DNA from: Ilyobacter_A sp963675185
GTDB lineage: Bacteria > Fusobacteriota > Fusobacteriia > Fusobacteriales > Fusobacteriaceae
Assembly: GCA_963675185.2 (NCBI GenBank)
Contig: CAXXOH010000003.1
Coordinates: 1,612,001-1,676,000, forward strand
DNA: 64,000 nucleotides
Reading direction: 5' to 3'
Shown in pieces: positions 49,814 to 59,153 of this stretch. The notes under the pieces were generated by a model. It had not been told where the DNA came from, did no database searches, and was given only the letters and a program-made list of their open reading frames with translations. Both the position numbers and the translations under genes were made by a program. Each line of letters opens with the position of its first letter. Position 1 is the stretch's first letter.

Positions 49814-51694
49814 CTACTCCCCATAGAACCTTTTATATTTTTCATAATTATTGAGTACTTTTTTTACATAATTCCTAGTTTCATCAAAAGGGATGCTGTC
49901 GATGTCTAGATGACCCATTATGTCTTTTTTCCATTTTTTGACGTTTGAAGGTCCGCCGTTATAAGCGGCAGCCACCAAGTCTACTTTACCATCAAATATG
50001 TTCACCAATTCACTTAAATACTTTATCCCTATTTCGATATTTTTTTCAGGGGTAAGTAGTTCCTCCACTGTGATTTCTGGGTTAAACTGTTTAGCTGTGG
50101 GAAGAATTATCTGCATAAGCCCATATGCAGAAGCAGACGAAACCACATCCTTGTTAAAAAGACTCTCCTGCCTCATTACACTGTAGGCCAGAGCGGGGCT
50201 CACGCCGTAGATGGAGCTGTACTTTTCTACTATATCCCTATAGAAACGTGGGTATAATAGCTCGTTTAGGTTGTCATAATTTTGCGATTCGTAAACGTTG
50301 TTGTACGCAGTCCTCAATGAAAAATGGTACAGGTTCAGCTTCTTTAAGTAGTCTGTAAAGATATAGTTTCTCAATATAGACTCTTCTTTCGGTATACTCA
50401 GTGTGTCTAGCTCTATCTTTACAAGCTCTGGATCTTGGAGGTTGTAGACGTCTTCCAACTTATTAATCTGGTCTTTGTAGACAGATTTTTTCCAAAGTAT
50501 AGGGTAGTCCGGTGTGGAGGAACTGATACCTAATATGTTCGAAGCTCTCTCGAAATAGTAAGAGTTTTTGTTGTATTTCAATATCCAATTCAGGTAGTTT
50601 TTGTTGTTTGACAACTCATACATCTTGAACCTCAAATAAGCGGAGTATTCAGAATATGGATATTTTTTTATGAACTCAACAGCCTCCATCTTAAACGCCA
50701 TAAGCATATTGTTTTTTAGGTAGATATCTAGTAGTTCCTCATGTGCACTAGATGAATTTATTTTTTTCAAAATTTCAATTGACTTATCGGCCTCACCCAA
50801 AATGGAGTACATTCTGGCTTCCAAAAATTTTGAACTCATATAGTAGTTGCCGTTTTTTACCTTAGATAAGGATTCTATAGCCTCCCTCACATCTCCCTTC
50901 CTTCTGACGGCGTTTGCCAAAAAGTATAGGTGGTCATGGGAGCCGTCCTCAAGGTAGTACTTATTTGACAGTTCAACCACAGAATCATAATCCTTTGCCC
51001 TTGTAAGGGAGTTTAAGATTTTAAGTTTGACCTCTTTTGAGTTTTCAAACTCCAAGAACCTTTGATAGACTGTGGCGGCTTTGGGGTACTCTCCCTTTGA
51101 AAAAAAGAAATCTCCCAGAGAAACTAAGTCTTTCTTGTTTATTTTTTCAAGCCAGTTTAGGTCATTTTTATACTTTATCTCTTCTATATAGGAATAGTAT
51201 TGGTCTATTTTTTTTAACTTTTCCAAAGCCGCTTTTTCAAACGGGATAAGCTCGATTGAAAAGTAATCCTTTATGAGTTTTTTAAGCCAATCTTCTGCGA
51301 CTTTTTCCTCTTTTAACTGGAGATAGGATAATCCGATATAATAGCAAATATCATATTCAAAAAGAGATTTCTTATAATTTTTGAAGTATGAAGACGGCAT
51401 CCTGTACTCCAAAGGTACATATTCCGCCAATTTAAGGTTTTTGATTGCTTCATTGTAGTTGCCGAGTTCAAAGTATGTCATGCCTATGTAGTAGTAAGCG
51501 TAGTGACTGCTAAGCACTTTTGAGTCGGGGTAATTTTCCAAAAGATTTAGGAATTCCTGCTCGGCTTTATTGTACTCCTTTCCTTCGTAATAAGACTTTC
51601 CGCTAAGAAACGTCTTATAGTCATCCATTGAGGCAGAAAAAGCTGCCGACGATAAAAAAAACACGTACACTAACAGTAAAAGTATTTTCTTCAT
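49814..51694 (-). CDS. Soluble lytic murein transglycosylase with TPR-like repeats
   Basis: It cleaves peptidoglycan to 1,6-anhydro products in the periplasm. The 626-residue protein has a signal peptide (MKKILLLLVYVFFLSSAAFS), a long helical TPR-like superhelix (YYIGMTYFELGNYNEAIKNLK repeats, residues about 30-470) and a C-terminal SLT domain with catalytic Glu near 510 in VMRQESLFN, then SASAYGLMQIILPTA and AAYNGGPSNVKKW. This is the Slt70 layout. It heads a three-gene minus-strand group with the DUF3298-like and Ni-SOD genes. Confidence 0.9.
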   Translation of the reverse strand: MKKILLLLVYVFFLSSAAFSASMDDYKTFLSGKSYYEGKEYNKAEQEFLNLLENYPDSKVLSSHYAYYYIGMTYFELGNYNEAIKNLKLAEYVPLEYRMPSSYFKNYKKSLFEYDICYYIGLSYLQLKEEKVAEDWLKKLIKDYFSIELIPFEKAALEKLKKIDQYYSYIEEIKYKNDLNWLEKINKKDLVSLGDFFFSKGEYPKAATVYQRFLEFENSKEVKLKILNSLTRAKDYDSVVELSNKYYLEDGSHDHLYFLANAVRRKGDVREAIESLSKVKNGNYYMSSKFLEARMYSILGEADKSIEILKKINSSSAHEELLDIYLKNNMLMAFKMEAVEFIKKYPYSEYSAYLRFKMYELSNNKNYLNWILKYNKNSYYFERASNILGISSSTPDYPILWKKSVYKDQINKLEDVYNLQDPELVKIELDTLSIPKEESILRNYIFTDYLKKLNLYHFSLRTAYNNVYESQNYDNLNELLYPRFYRDIVEKYSSIYGVSPALAYSVMRQESLFNKDVVSSASAYGLMQIILPTAKQFNPEITVEELLTPEKNIEIGIKYLSELVNIFDGKVDLVAAAYNGGPSNVKKWKKDIMGHLDIDSIPFDETRNYVKKVLNNYEKYKRFYGE

Positions 51695-51756
51695 GATTAT
51701 CTCCTCCTAATACTTAGTATAAGAAATTAAAGCAAAAATTTCAACAAAAAGAATGT

Positions 51757-51785
51757 TTGAATTGATTTATAAAAAATAGTATAAT
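51757..51785 (+). promoter_or_regulatory. Promoter for mutL
   Basis: TTGAAT (51757-51762), 17-bp spacer, TATAAT (51780-51785). Confidence 0.7.
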
Positions 51786-51817
51786 TTTAGTAAAATAAAA
51801 GTTTTTGAGGTGTTGAA

Positions 51818-53632
51818 ATGGGAGTAATAAGTATACTGGATGAGTCTGTTTCAAATATAATAGCCGCAGGCGAAGTTGTAGAGAACCCGTCTAGTATGGT
51901 AAAAGAGTTAATTGAAAACAGCATAGATTCTGGCGCCGACATGGTGAGGATATATATAGAGAATAGTGGAAGATATGTAAAAATAGTAGACAATGGTAGC
52001 GGGATGGATAAGGATGATCTTTATCTTTGTACAGAAAGGCACGCCACCAGTAAAATAAAGAGTAAAGTGGACATTTTTCACTTGACAACCTACGGGTTCA
52101 GGGGGGAAGCACTTGCTTCAATAGCTTCAGTATCCAAAGTCTACATAGCCAGCCGTACAGCTGTAAAAGAAACCGGCCACAGCATAACAGTGAACGCCGG
52201 AAAGATAGTAAAAAGTGAGGAAGTTTCTAAAAATATTGGAACAGAAATAGAGGTTAAAGATCTTTTCTTCAACACGCCGGCAAGGCTGAAATTTTTGAGA
52301 AAAAAATCCACTGAATACACAAAGATAAGGGACATAGTACTTAGGGAAGCTCTTTCAAATTATGACATAAGTTTTTCCCTTGTGTTAGATGGTAAGGAGA
52401 CGGTAAAAACAAGCGGGAGAGGGATACAAAATACCCTGTTGGAACTTTTCGGGAAAAACGTACTTAAAAATTTAATGGAATTTCAACACGGATTCGTGGG
52501 CAACGGCAATTTGCTAAAGTCATCCAAAGAGTATATTTTTACCTACGTTAATGGCAGATACGTTAAGTCCCAAATAGTAGAAAAAGCTGTAGTGGATGCC
52601 TACTATACAAAGCTGATGAAAGGTAAGTACCCGTTTGCGGTTGTATTTTTGGAAATAGACCCTTCTGAAGTAGACGTGAACGTCCATCCGTCCAAGAAAA
52701 TTGTTAAGTTTTCAAATAACGGGAGGGTGTATAATTTAATAAGAAGGGGCGTTGAGGAGAAGCTTTACGAGGACGACAGGGAAAACACTCCCCTAGTGGA
52801 ATCTGAAGAAAATGAAAATAACTTTTTTACCCTAGAGGAATTTAAAAGTATAGGGGTAAATAAAAAAGAGGAGGCTCAGGTAAATTTCAAGGATGAGGTT
52901 CTTAAAACTGAGACCCAGCCTCTTATAAATGAAAAAAGAAGTTTTGAAATTCACGATGATGAGAAACCTGAAACAATAAGCTTCCACGAAAAAGTTTTAC
53001 CTGACAGGACTTTTACAGCGGTTTCAGTGGCCGAGGATGAGCCCGTTTATGCTAAAGAGAGCGTACGGGAAAACAGAGTGATAGGCCAGCTGAAAAACAT
53101 GTACATACTTGTGGAAGGACTGGATGGATTGGAAATTTACGACCAGCACATAGTACACGAAAGAATACTGTATGAGGAGCTGAAGGATAGCTACTATAAA
53201 CATGGTATAGCTAGTCAAAATCTTTTGGTTCCTCTGAAATTAGAATTGGACTACACGGAAAAAAAGCTTGTGGAGGATAACTTAAAACTTTTGTTGGAGG
53301 TTGGTTTTGAGTTGGAAGAATTTGGCGAAAAGGAGATGCTTATAAGGGCAGTTCCAGTGTTTGACTTCAGGTCAAGCGTAGAGGATACCTTTAACTATAT
53401 GCTCTCAGAGATCAAAAACGATATGAAACAGCTCGACTTCAGGGAAAAGGTGATAATCTCAATGTCGTGTAGGAACGCAATCAAAGCAGGCGAGAAACTG
53501 AAAAACGAAGAAATGGAGCTTTTGATAGGCAAGTTGCACAAAATTGGCAAGTATACTTGTCCACACGGCAGGCCTATAATAATACGGATGCCCTATTTTG
53601 AGCTCGAGAAAAGGTTTGGTAGAAGAAAATAA
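51818..53632 (+). CDS. mutL: DNA mismatch repair protein MutL (endonuclease type)
   Basis: MutL links MutS to strand incision. The N-terminal GHKL ATPase has ELIENSIDSGAD, VDNGSGM and TYGFRGEALASIASVS. The C-terminal domain has DQHIVHERILYE, matching the DQHA(X)2E(X)4E endonuclease motif with Ile in place of Ala, SCRNAIKAGEKL and CPHGRPIII, so it should nick DNA itself, as expected where MutH is absent. The length is 604 residues with a variable acidic linker. mutS is outside the window. Confidence 0.96.
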   Translation: MGVISILDESVSNIIAAGEVVENPSSMVKELIENSIDSGADMVRIYIENSGRYVKIVDNGSGMDKDDLYLCTERHATSKIKSKVDIFHLTTYGFRGEALASIASVSKVYIASRTAVKETGHSITVNAGKIVKSEEVSKNIGTEIEVKDLFFNTPARLKFLRKKSTEYTKIRDIVLREALSNYDISFSLVLDGKETVKTSGRGIQNTLLELFGKNVLKNLMEFQHGFVGNGNLLKSSKEYIFTYVNGRYVKSQIVEKAVVDAYYTKLMKGKYPFAVVFLEIDPSEVDVNVHPSKKIVKFSNNGRVYNLIRRGVEEKLYEDDRENTPLVESEENENNFFTLEEFKSIGVNKKEEAQVNFKDEVLKTETQPLINEKRSFEIHDDEKPETISFHEKVLPDRTFTAVSVAEDEPVYAKESVRENRVIGQLKNMYILVEGLDGLEIYDQHIVHERILYEELKDSYYKHGIASQNLLVPLKLELDYTEKKLVEDNLKLLLEVGFELEEFGEKEMLIRAVPVFDFRSSVEDTFNYMLSEIKNDMKQLDFREKVIISMSCRNAIKAGEKLKNEEMELLIGKLHKIGKYTCPHGRPIIIRMPYFELEKRFGRRK

Positions 53633-53639
53633 AAAATAC

Positions 53640-53668
53640 TTGACTTACGACTGCTATTTTAATATTAT
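53640..53668 (+). promoter_or_regulatory. Promoter for rlmH
   Basis: TTGACT (53640-53645), 17-bp spacer, TATTAT (53663-53668). Confidence 0.6.
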
Positions 53669-53701
53669 GAGTGGGTAATAAATTTAACAGGGAGTAGTGT
53701 A

Positions 53702-54172
53702 TTGGTTAACGTTAATCTTGTATGTGTCGGAAAAATAAAAGAAAAATATATCGAAAATGGTATGGCTGAATTTGTTAAAAGAATGAAACCTTATGCAAAG
53801 CTCAGCTTAATAGAACTAAAAGAAGATGGGAATGATAAAAACAGAGAAAGTTCCATAGAAAAAGAATCAGATGAAATAATTAGGGTCATTGAGAAGCATA
53901 GGGGTTACACCATATTAATGGATGTAAATGGCAGGAAGTTTAGCTCTGAGGGGATGGCTGAAAAGATTGAAAACCTCACTGTTACAGGAACTAGCACGTT
54001 GAACTTCATAATAGGTGGGTCCTATGGAGTATCTGACAAACTAAAAAATGTTGTTGATTTAAAAATGAGTTTCTCTGATTTGACTTTTCCACACCAGTTG
54101 ATGAGACTGATATTTTTAGAGCAGCTGTATAGATGGTTTAGCATATTAAACAACGGAAAATACCACAAGTAG
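53702..54172 (+). CDS. rlmH: 23S rRNA (pseudouridine(1915)-N3)-methyltransferase RlmH
   Basis: RlmH methylates pseudouridine 1915 in helix 69 of 23S rRNA. The 156-residue SPOUT protein has VCVGKIKEKYIENGMAEFVKRM, the SAM-binding NFIIGGSYGVSD and FSDLTFPHQLMRLIFLEQLYRWFSILNNGKYHK at its C-terminus. The start is TTG at 53702, set by GGAG seven bases upstream. It precedes the DUF1292 gene by 19 bp. Confidence 0.95.
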   Translation: MVNVNLVCVGKIKEKYIENGMAEFVKRMKPYAKLSLIELKEDGNDKNRESSIEKESDEIIRVIEKHRGYTILMDVNGRKFSSEGMAEKIENLTVTGTSTLNFIIGGSYGVSDKLKNVVDLKMSFSDLTFPHQLMRLIFLEQLYRWFSILNNGKYHK

Positions 54173-54191
54173 TCAGAAAGAGGTGAGAAAG

Positions 54192-54611
54192 ATGTATGCT
54201 GTTGGAGAAACTTTTTATTATGATATAGAAGAATACGAGGAAGAATTTGAGGTAATAGGGGACGTCATGACCAAGGGCAAAGAATATATAATAGCTGAGG
54301 ACTTGAGCGAACATGACAGATATGTATTCTTATACGACGAAGGAGAGGAAACCTTGCTCCTCATAGAAGAAGAAGAAGAACTAGAGCGCATAATGAACCA
54401 GTGGGAAGAACAAGTTTTTGGAACATCTGGAGAAATGAATTTCTGGGATGATGACGAGTACTACGAAAGAGAAGACGAGATTGATTCTGAGGAAATGTAC
54501 GATGAAGTTGAGTCGTTTGACGAGTTTGAAGAGGACGAGGAGTCTTTCTTTGGAAGCATAATCGAAAAAGATGACGAAGCCCCGTTCTACGGAGATCTAC
54601 TAGACAGATAG
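54192..54611 (+). CDS. Acidic DUF1292-like protein
   Basis: The 139-residue protein is extremely rich in Asp and Glu (EEEEELERIMNQWEEQ, then long acidic runs to the end) and begins with a beta-rich part (EEFEVIGDVMTKGKEYIIAEDL, RYVFLYDEGEETLLLIEE) as in DUF1292. ATG 54192 was chosen because AGAGGTGAG lies just before it; an in-frame GTG at 54183 is inside that site. The role is unknown. Confidence 0.7.
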   Translation: MYAVGETFYYDIEEYEEEFEVIGDVMTKGKEYIIAEDLSEHDRYVFLYDEGEETLLLIEEEEELERIMNQWEEQVFGTSGEMNFWDDDEYYEREDEIDSEEMYDEVESFDEFEEDEESFFGSIIEKDDEAPFYGDLLDR

Positions 54612-54621
54612 GAGTGATATT

Positions 54622-54993
54622 TTGCAACTGAGGATAGAGAGCAAGGACAGCTTCGGTGATGAATTTGACAATGTTTACAATGCCGAAAAGTACTCAGGAG
54701 AAAAAGGAAGAAAATACACTTACAGGGATGAGCACGGCGAGACACTAATATACGTGCTAAAGGACAGCGTGAACATAGTTAGAAATGGCGAGATAAAGAG
54801 CACGCAAACTCTGAAAGAAGGGTCTAGGACAAGGTTTACTTATGAAACTCCATACCTTTTAAGAGAGTTAGCGGTTTACACAAAAAAACTGAATATAGAA
54901 AATGAAAAAATTAGAATAAGCTACTCCATATATGATGGAGAGGAACTTTTAAATGATATAGAGATGTCTATAAAAGAAATAAAAAATTCTTAA
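54622..54993 (+). CDS. DUF1934 (YwiB-like) protein
   Basis: A 123-residue protein with the calycin-like beta pattern of DUF1934: MQLRIESKDSFGDEFD, GRKYTYRDEHGETLIYVLKD, TRFTYETPYLLRELAVYTKKL and KIRISYSIYDGEELLNDIEM. The start is TTG at 54622 behind AGGAGTGA. It follows the acidic protein by 10 bp and ends before a strong terminator, so rlmH, the DUF1292 gene and this gene look like one unit. Confidence 0.8.
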   Translation: MQLRIESKDSFGDEFDNVYNAEKYSGEKGRKYTYRDEHGETLIYVLKDSVNIVRNGEIKSTQTLKEGSRTRFTYETPYLLRELAVYTKKLNIENEKIRISYSIYDGEELLNDIEMSIKEIKNS

Positions 54994-54994
54994 G

Positions 54995-55023
54995 ATAGGG
55001 CAAATTATTTTGCTCTATTTTTT
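54995..55023 (+). terminator. Terminator after the DUF1934 gene
   Basis: A 10-bp stem (54995-55004 with 55009-55018, one G-U pair) and seven or more T. Confidence 0.8.
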
Positions 55024-55040
55024 ATGGGTAGGTGATAAAC

Positions 55041-56384
55041 TTGAAGAAAATCTTTACCATACTATTGCTATGTCTTACGTTGTTTATATACGGGGCGGAG
55101 CAGAAAATGTTGAGAATTAATTTTGCATCTATTGACCCCATCATCGTCGAAGTGCCTGTAGGAGAAGCTCTGGACGTGGTATTTGATGAATCCGCCAACG
55201 GCATAGTGCACAGTGTGCTGGCTAAACCTGACAACTCCGAAATAAGGGTGGAAAATTTACGGAATGGGGAAAAATTTTATTTTACAAGGTCCGGAGAATA
55301 CGAGGTTTTATTCAGCAAGAAGCCAGATTTTCAAAAAAATGTCAAAATAAAAGTTATGTCAAATTATCAATTTACTGAGAAAGAAATTTATGATATAATA
55401 CAAGGCGGTTATATTTCGAAAAATCTGCCATTGGTGGAAAAATATATGGGAATATTGCGTGATTCCTACCCGAAATCCATGTATACGAGGGAAGTCTTGT
55501 ATGATCTATTTCAGCTTTTTTACGAAAGCAAGGAGTATGAGAGGGCAGTACTTACCGGTAAGGAGATACTCGGGGGGTACAGGTTAAACAGTTATGAAAA
55601 AGAGGAGCTAATGTTAAGCTTGGCAGATATTTACGAGAAAAATGGCCAAGCTGAAAAAAGTTTTGATATATATAGAGAGCTCTCTTTGAAGAGCGGGCAC
55701 TACGCTGATATACTGGCAAAAAAATACATAGACTTTGGTGCAGATACGCCAAAAGTCATCGGATTTCTTGAAAGGCGTTACGGAGAAACCCTTGGAGAGG
55801 AAATTGCAGAATATTTAGCTGACTACTACTATAAAAAAGATGCTGAAAAAGCGATACCCTATTACAAAAGGCTAGGCAACTTAGAGAAACTAGCCGAAAT
55901 ATATATAGCTGGCGAAGATTTCGAAAAGCTTGAAGACTTAAAAGAGAGTATGGACAGCAAAACTTTAGAACTGGTAGAACTTCTAAAAGAGCAGCACGAG
56001 TTAGAAAAAAAGGCACAATATTACTTTAAAACAGCTGGTGAAAACCTGGAGACGGGGAAATATGGTATAGCTGAGATGTACTATGAGAGGGTCCTTGACG
56101 CAAGCAGGGACAGCAAACTGTTAAAAGAAGTCCATTACAAACTGATGGAACTTTTCTACATACGCGGGGATTATGCAAGAGCTTTGGAAAGTTTGACAAA
56201 TTATTCGGAGAAATACAGTGCTGAAGACGATTTGGAGGTACTGGATTACTTAGCTATTTTGAACTACAAGTTGGAGAATTATGCTGAAAGCAAGGCTTAT
56301 TTTAGTAGAATATTAGAGAAGTACCCGAAAACAACAGTGGCTAGAAGGGCTAAGATATATATGATAAAAATAGAAAAAAATTAA
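55041..56384 (+). CDS. Exported TPR-repeat protein
   Basis: A 447-residue protein with a signal peptide (MKKIFTILLLCLTLFIYGAEQ). An N-terminal beta domain (INFASIDPIIVEVPVGEALDVVF, then SGEYEVLFSKK) is followed by TPR-like helical repeats (YESKEYERAVLTGKEIL, YEKNGQAEKSFDIYREL, YIRGDYARALESLTNY, ENYAESKAYFSRIL). Such proteins scaffold envelope complexes; the partner is unknown. TTG 55041 is chosen because AGGTGA lies five bases upstream. The ATG starting lysS is 27 bp past its stop. Confidence 0.75.
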   Translation: MKKIFTILLLCLTLFIYGAEQKMLRINFASIDPIIVEVPVGEALDVVFDESANGIVHSVLAKPDNSEIRVENLRNGEKFYFTRSGEYEVLFSKKPDFQKNVKIKVMSNYQFTEKEIYDIIQGGYISKNLPLVEKYMGILRDSYPKSMYTREVLYDLFQLFYESKEYERAVLTGKEILGGYRLNSYEKEELMLSLADIYEKNGQAEKSFDIYRELSLKSGHYADILAKKYIDFGADTPKVIGFLERRYGETLGEEIAEYLADYYYKKDAEKAIPYYKRLGNLEKLAEIYIAGEDFEKLEDLKESMDSKTLELVELLKEQHELEKKAQYYFKTAGENLETGKYGIAEMYYERVLDASRDSKLLKEVHYKLMELFYIRGDYARALESLTNYSEKYSAEDDLEVLDYLAILNYKLENYAESKAYFSRILEKYPKTTVARRAKIYMIKIEKN

Positions 56385-56411
56385 AATAAAAAATTGAGAA
56401 GGAGTCTAGAT

Positions 56412-57875
56412 ATGAGTAGCATAGAAAAAAGTGAAAATCAGATTGTTCAAGACAAATGGGCGAAAGTAGAAGAACTGAAGACGCTAGGATTGGAACCATT
56501 CGGTAGAAAATATGAAAAAAAACATACTGTTAACGATATATTGAAGTTTGAAGATGACTGTGACGATGACTTTAAGACTGCAGGAAGAATAATGTCCTAT
56601 AGGAGAATGGGTAAAAACGTATTTGCCCATATAGAAGATCAGTCGGGTAGAATTCAAATATATGTTAAAAAGGATACAGTGGGTGAAGAAGCCTATGAGA
56701 TAATCAAGAAGATGGCTGTAGGAGACTTTATAGGTGTAGAAGGTAACCTTTTCAAAACAAAGACAGGGGAGCTTACTTTGAGGGTTTCCAATTTTGAGGT
56801 TGTATCTAAAAACATTAGGCCACTTCCTGAAAAATTCCACGGATTAACAGATGTTGAGACAAGATACAGACAAAGATACCTAGACCTTATAATGAACAGA
56901 GACGTAAAAAATACTTTCATAACAAGGACCAGAGTAATCAACTATATAAGAAAGTTTCTAGAAAATAAAGGGTTTTTAGAAGTTGAAACTCCTATGATGC
57001 ATTCAATAGTTGGTGGAGCAACAGCAAAGCCATTTATAACTTACCACAACACTTTGGATATGGAGCTTTACTTAAGGATAGCACCTGAGCTTTATTTGAA
57101 AAGGCTTATAGTTGGTGGATTTGACAAGGTGTTTGAAGTAAACAGGAACTTCAGGAATGAAGGTATATCCACAAGACACAACCCAGAGTTTACCATGATG
57201 GAACTTTACCAAGCGTACGCAGATTATAACGATATGATGGATATAACAGAAGAACTTATGTCTTCCATGGTAAAAGAACTTTTCGGAACTGAAACTTTAC
57301 CATATGAGGACGTAGAGATAAATTTTGCAAAGCCTTGGAAAAGAATTACCATGAATGATGCTGTTAAAGATCAAACTGGCAAGGATTTCAAAAGCATGAC
57401 TGACGAGGAAGCAAGAGTAGCGGCTAAGGAACTAAGAGTTGAAGTAGGAGCCGGCATGAGCAAGTATGCCGTTTTGAATGAAGTTTTCGAAGCAAAAGTA
57501 GAGCATACTCTAATACAACCTACATTCATTACAGAGTACCCAAAAGAACTTTCACCTCTTGCTAAAAGCTGCAAAGACTCTGATGAGTGGGTTGATAGAT
57601 TCGAGTTGTTTATATATGGAAGGGAAATAGGAAACGCATATTCTGAGTTGAACGATCCCAAAGACCAGTATGAGAGGTTTGCTGATCAGGTTGCTAAAAA
57701 AGAAGCTGGAGACGAAGAAGCACAAATGATGGATTTAGATTATGTGCAAGCTCTAGAGTACGGAATGCCTCCTACAGGTGGATTAGGATTAGGAATAGAC
57801 AGGATAGTTATGCTTATGACAAACTCTTCTTCTATAAGAGACGTAATATTATTCCCGCAAATGAGAAAAAAATAG
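56412..57875 (+). CDS. lysS: Lysyl-tRNA synthetase (class II)
   Basis: LysS charges tRNA-Lys. Domains in order: N-terminal OB-fold anticodon-binding domain (AGRIMSYRRMGKNVFAHIEDQSGRIQ), then the class II core with motif 1 (TRTRVINYIRKFL), motif 2 (FRNEGISTRHNPEFTMMELYQAYADY) and motif 3 (GLGLGIDRIVML). The length is 487 residues. ATG 56412 follows GAAGGAG. The window also carries a tRNA-Lys(CTT) at 63201. No T-box leader is seen upstream, as only 27 bp separate it from the TPR gene. Confidence 0.95.
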   Translation: MSSIEKSENQIVQDKWAKVEELKTLGLEPFGRKYEKKHTVNDILKFEDDCDDDFKTAGRIMSYRRMGKNVFAHIEDQSGRIQIYVKKDTVGEEAYEIIKKMAVGDFIGVEGNLFKTKTGELTLRVSNFEVVSKNIRPLPEKFHGLTDVETRYRQRYLDLIMNRDVKNTFITRTRVINYIRKFLENKGFLEVETPMMHSIVGGATAKPFITYHNTLDMELYLRIAPELYLKRLIVGGFDKVFEVNRNFRNEGISTRHNPEFTMMELYQAYADYNDMMDITEELMSSMVKELFGTETLPYEDVEINFAKPWKRITMNDAVKDQTGKDFKSMTDEEARVAAKELRVEVGAGMSKYAVLNEVFEAKVEHTLIQPTFITEYPKELSPLAKSCKDSDEWVDRFELFIYGREIGNAYSELNDPKDQYERFADQVAKKEAGDEEAQMMDLDYVQALEYGMPPTGGLGLGIDRIVMLMTNSSSIRDVILFPQMRKK

Positions 57876-57885
57876 TAATAAAATA

Positions 57886-57909
57886 AAGTCAGGGGATATC
57901 CCCTGACTT
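57886..57909. terminator. Bidirectional terminator between lysS and proA
   Basis: A 10-bp stem AAGTCAGGGG / CCCCTGACTT around ATAT. It overlaps the proA stop and serves both convergent units. Confidence 0.8.
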
Positions 57910-59152
57910 ATCTTATTTGTCCATTACCTCTTATTGTGTATTTAAAAGTTGTAAGCTCTTTTAGACCCATAGGGCCCCTTGCATGTAATTTCTGCGTGCT
58001 TATTCCGATCTCTCCTCCAAATCCAAACTCTCCTCCATCTGTAAAACGTGTGGATGCGTTCACATAGACTGCCGAAGCATCGACTTCCTTTAAAAAACGC
58101 TCGGAATTTTCGTAAAGTTCTGTTACTATGGCTTCAGAATGCATGGTGCTGTATTTGTTTATGTGGTCAATAGCTTCATCTATGCTGTTTACCACCCTTA
58201 TTGAAAGACATAAGTCAAGATACTCCGTCTCCCAATCTTTATCTGTTGCAAGGGTTGCATTTTTTATAAACTCTAAGGAACACTCGTCCCCTCTTATCTC
58301 TACATTTTTTTCTTTAAGTCTTTTTTCCAGCTGAGGCAACAACTCAGGGGCCTTGTCCTTGTGCACTAAAAGGGTCTCCATGGCATTGCATACCCCAGGG
58401 CGCTGAGTTTTGGCGTTTATGATTATGTTTACAGCCATATCGGTGTTCGAAACACTGTCGATATATGTGTGGCACAGACCTGCCCCGGTTTCTATTACAG
58501 GAACGCTTGCATTTTCTATAATGGCTTTTTTAAGTCCTAGGCCACCACGAGGGATGATTACGTCCACATGGGAATTCAGAGTAATAAGTTCATTCACATA
58601 TTTCCTATCTGTTTTTTCTACAAGTTGAATAGCTCCTTCAGGAAGCCCCACTTTTTTTCCTGCATCTAGGATAACCTTTGCCAGCGCCATGTTTGAGTTT
58701 ATGGCATCAGATCCCCCCCTCAATATAATGGAGTTTGAAGCCTTGAAGCAGAGGGCTGCGGCATCAACGGTTACATTTGGACGAGATTCGTATATCATTG
58801 CAATGACCCCAAGTGGAGTACGGATCTTTGATATCTCCATTCCATTTGGATGGGTAAACCCCTCTAATACTTCTCCTATAGGATCAGGAAGGGAAGCCAC
58901 GGTCCTAACCCCGTCAGCCATACCGTTTATCCTGGCATCCGTTAAAGTCAGCCTGTCTATAAAAGCTGAGCTTAGCCCACGCTCCTTTCCTGCAGCCAGG
59001 TCTTTTTGGTTCTCAGATTTGATATACTCTCTTTTTTCTAGTATGGCATCCGCCATTTTGTTTAAAATTTCATTTTTCTTTTTGGTACCAATTTTTACCA
59101 GCTCCCTGCTGGCTTTTTTTGCTTTGGTACCCATATCTAAAATATAAGACAT
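57908..59152 (-). CDS. proA: Glutamate-5-semialdehyde dehydrogenase (gamma-glutamyl phosphate reductase)
   Basis: ProA reduces gamma-glutamyl phosphate to glutamate semialdehyde in proline synthesis. The 414-residue protein has PLGVIAMIYESRPNVTVDAAALCFKASN, IIPRGG, a catalytic Cys in RPGVCNAMETLLVH and NASTRFTDGGEFGFGGEIGISTQKLHARGPMGL near the end. It follows proB with one base between them, so the two are coupled. With putP disrupted elsewhere, synthesis may be the main proline source. Confidence 0.96.
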   Translation of the reverse strand: MSYILDMGTKAKKASRELVKIGTKKKNEILNKMADAILEKREYIKSENQKDLAAGKERGLSSAFIDRLTLTDARINGMADGVRTVASLPDPIGEVLEGFTHPNGMEISKIRTPLGVIAMIYESRPNVTVDAAALCFKASNSIILRGGSDAINSNMALAKVILDAGKKVGLPEGAIQLVEKTDRKYVNELITLNSHVDVIIPRGGLGLKKAIIENASVPVIETGAGLCHTYIDSVSNTDMAVNIIINAKTQRPGVCNAMETLLVHKDKAPELLPQLEKRLKEKNVEIRGDECSLEFIKNATLATDKDWETEYLDLCLSIRVVNSIDEAIDHINKYSTMHSEAIVTELYENSERFLKEVDASAVYVNASTRFTDGGEFGFGGEIGISTQKLHARGPMGLKELTTFKYTIRGNGQIR

Positions 59153-59153
59153 A

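Noticed and set aside
56385..56411. T-box leader for lysS
   Set aside because: Only 27 bp lie between the TPR gene and lysS, too short for any T-box.
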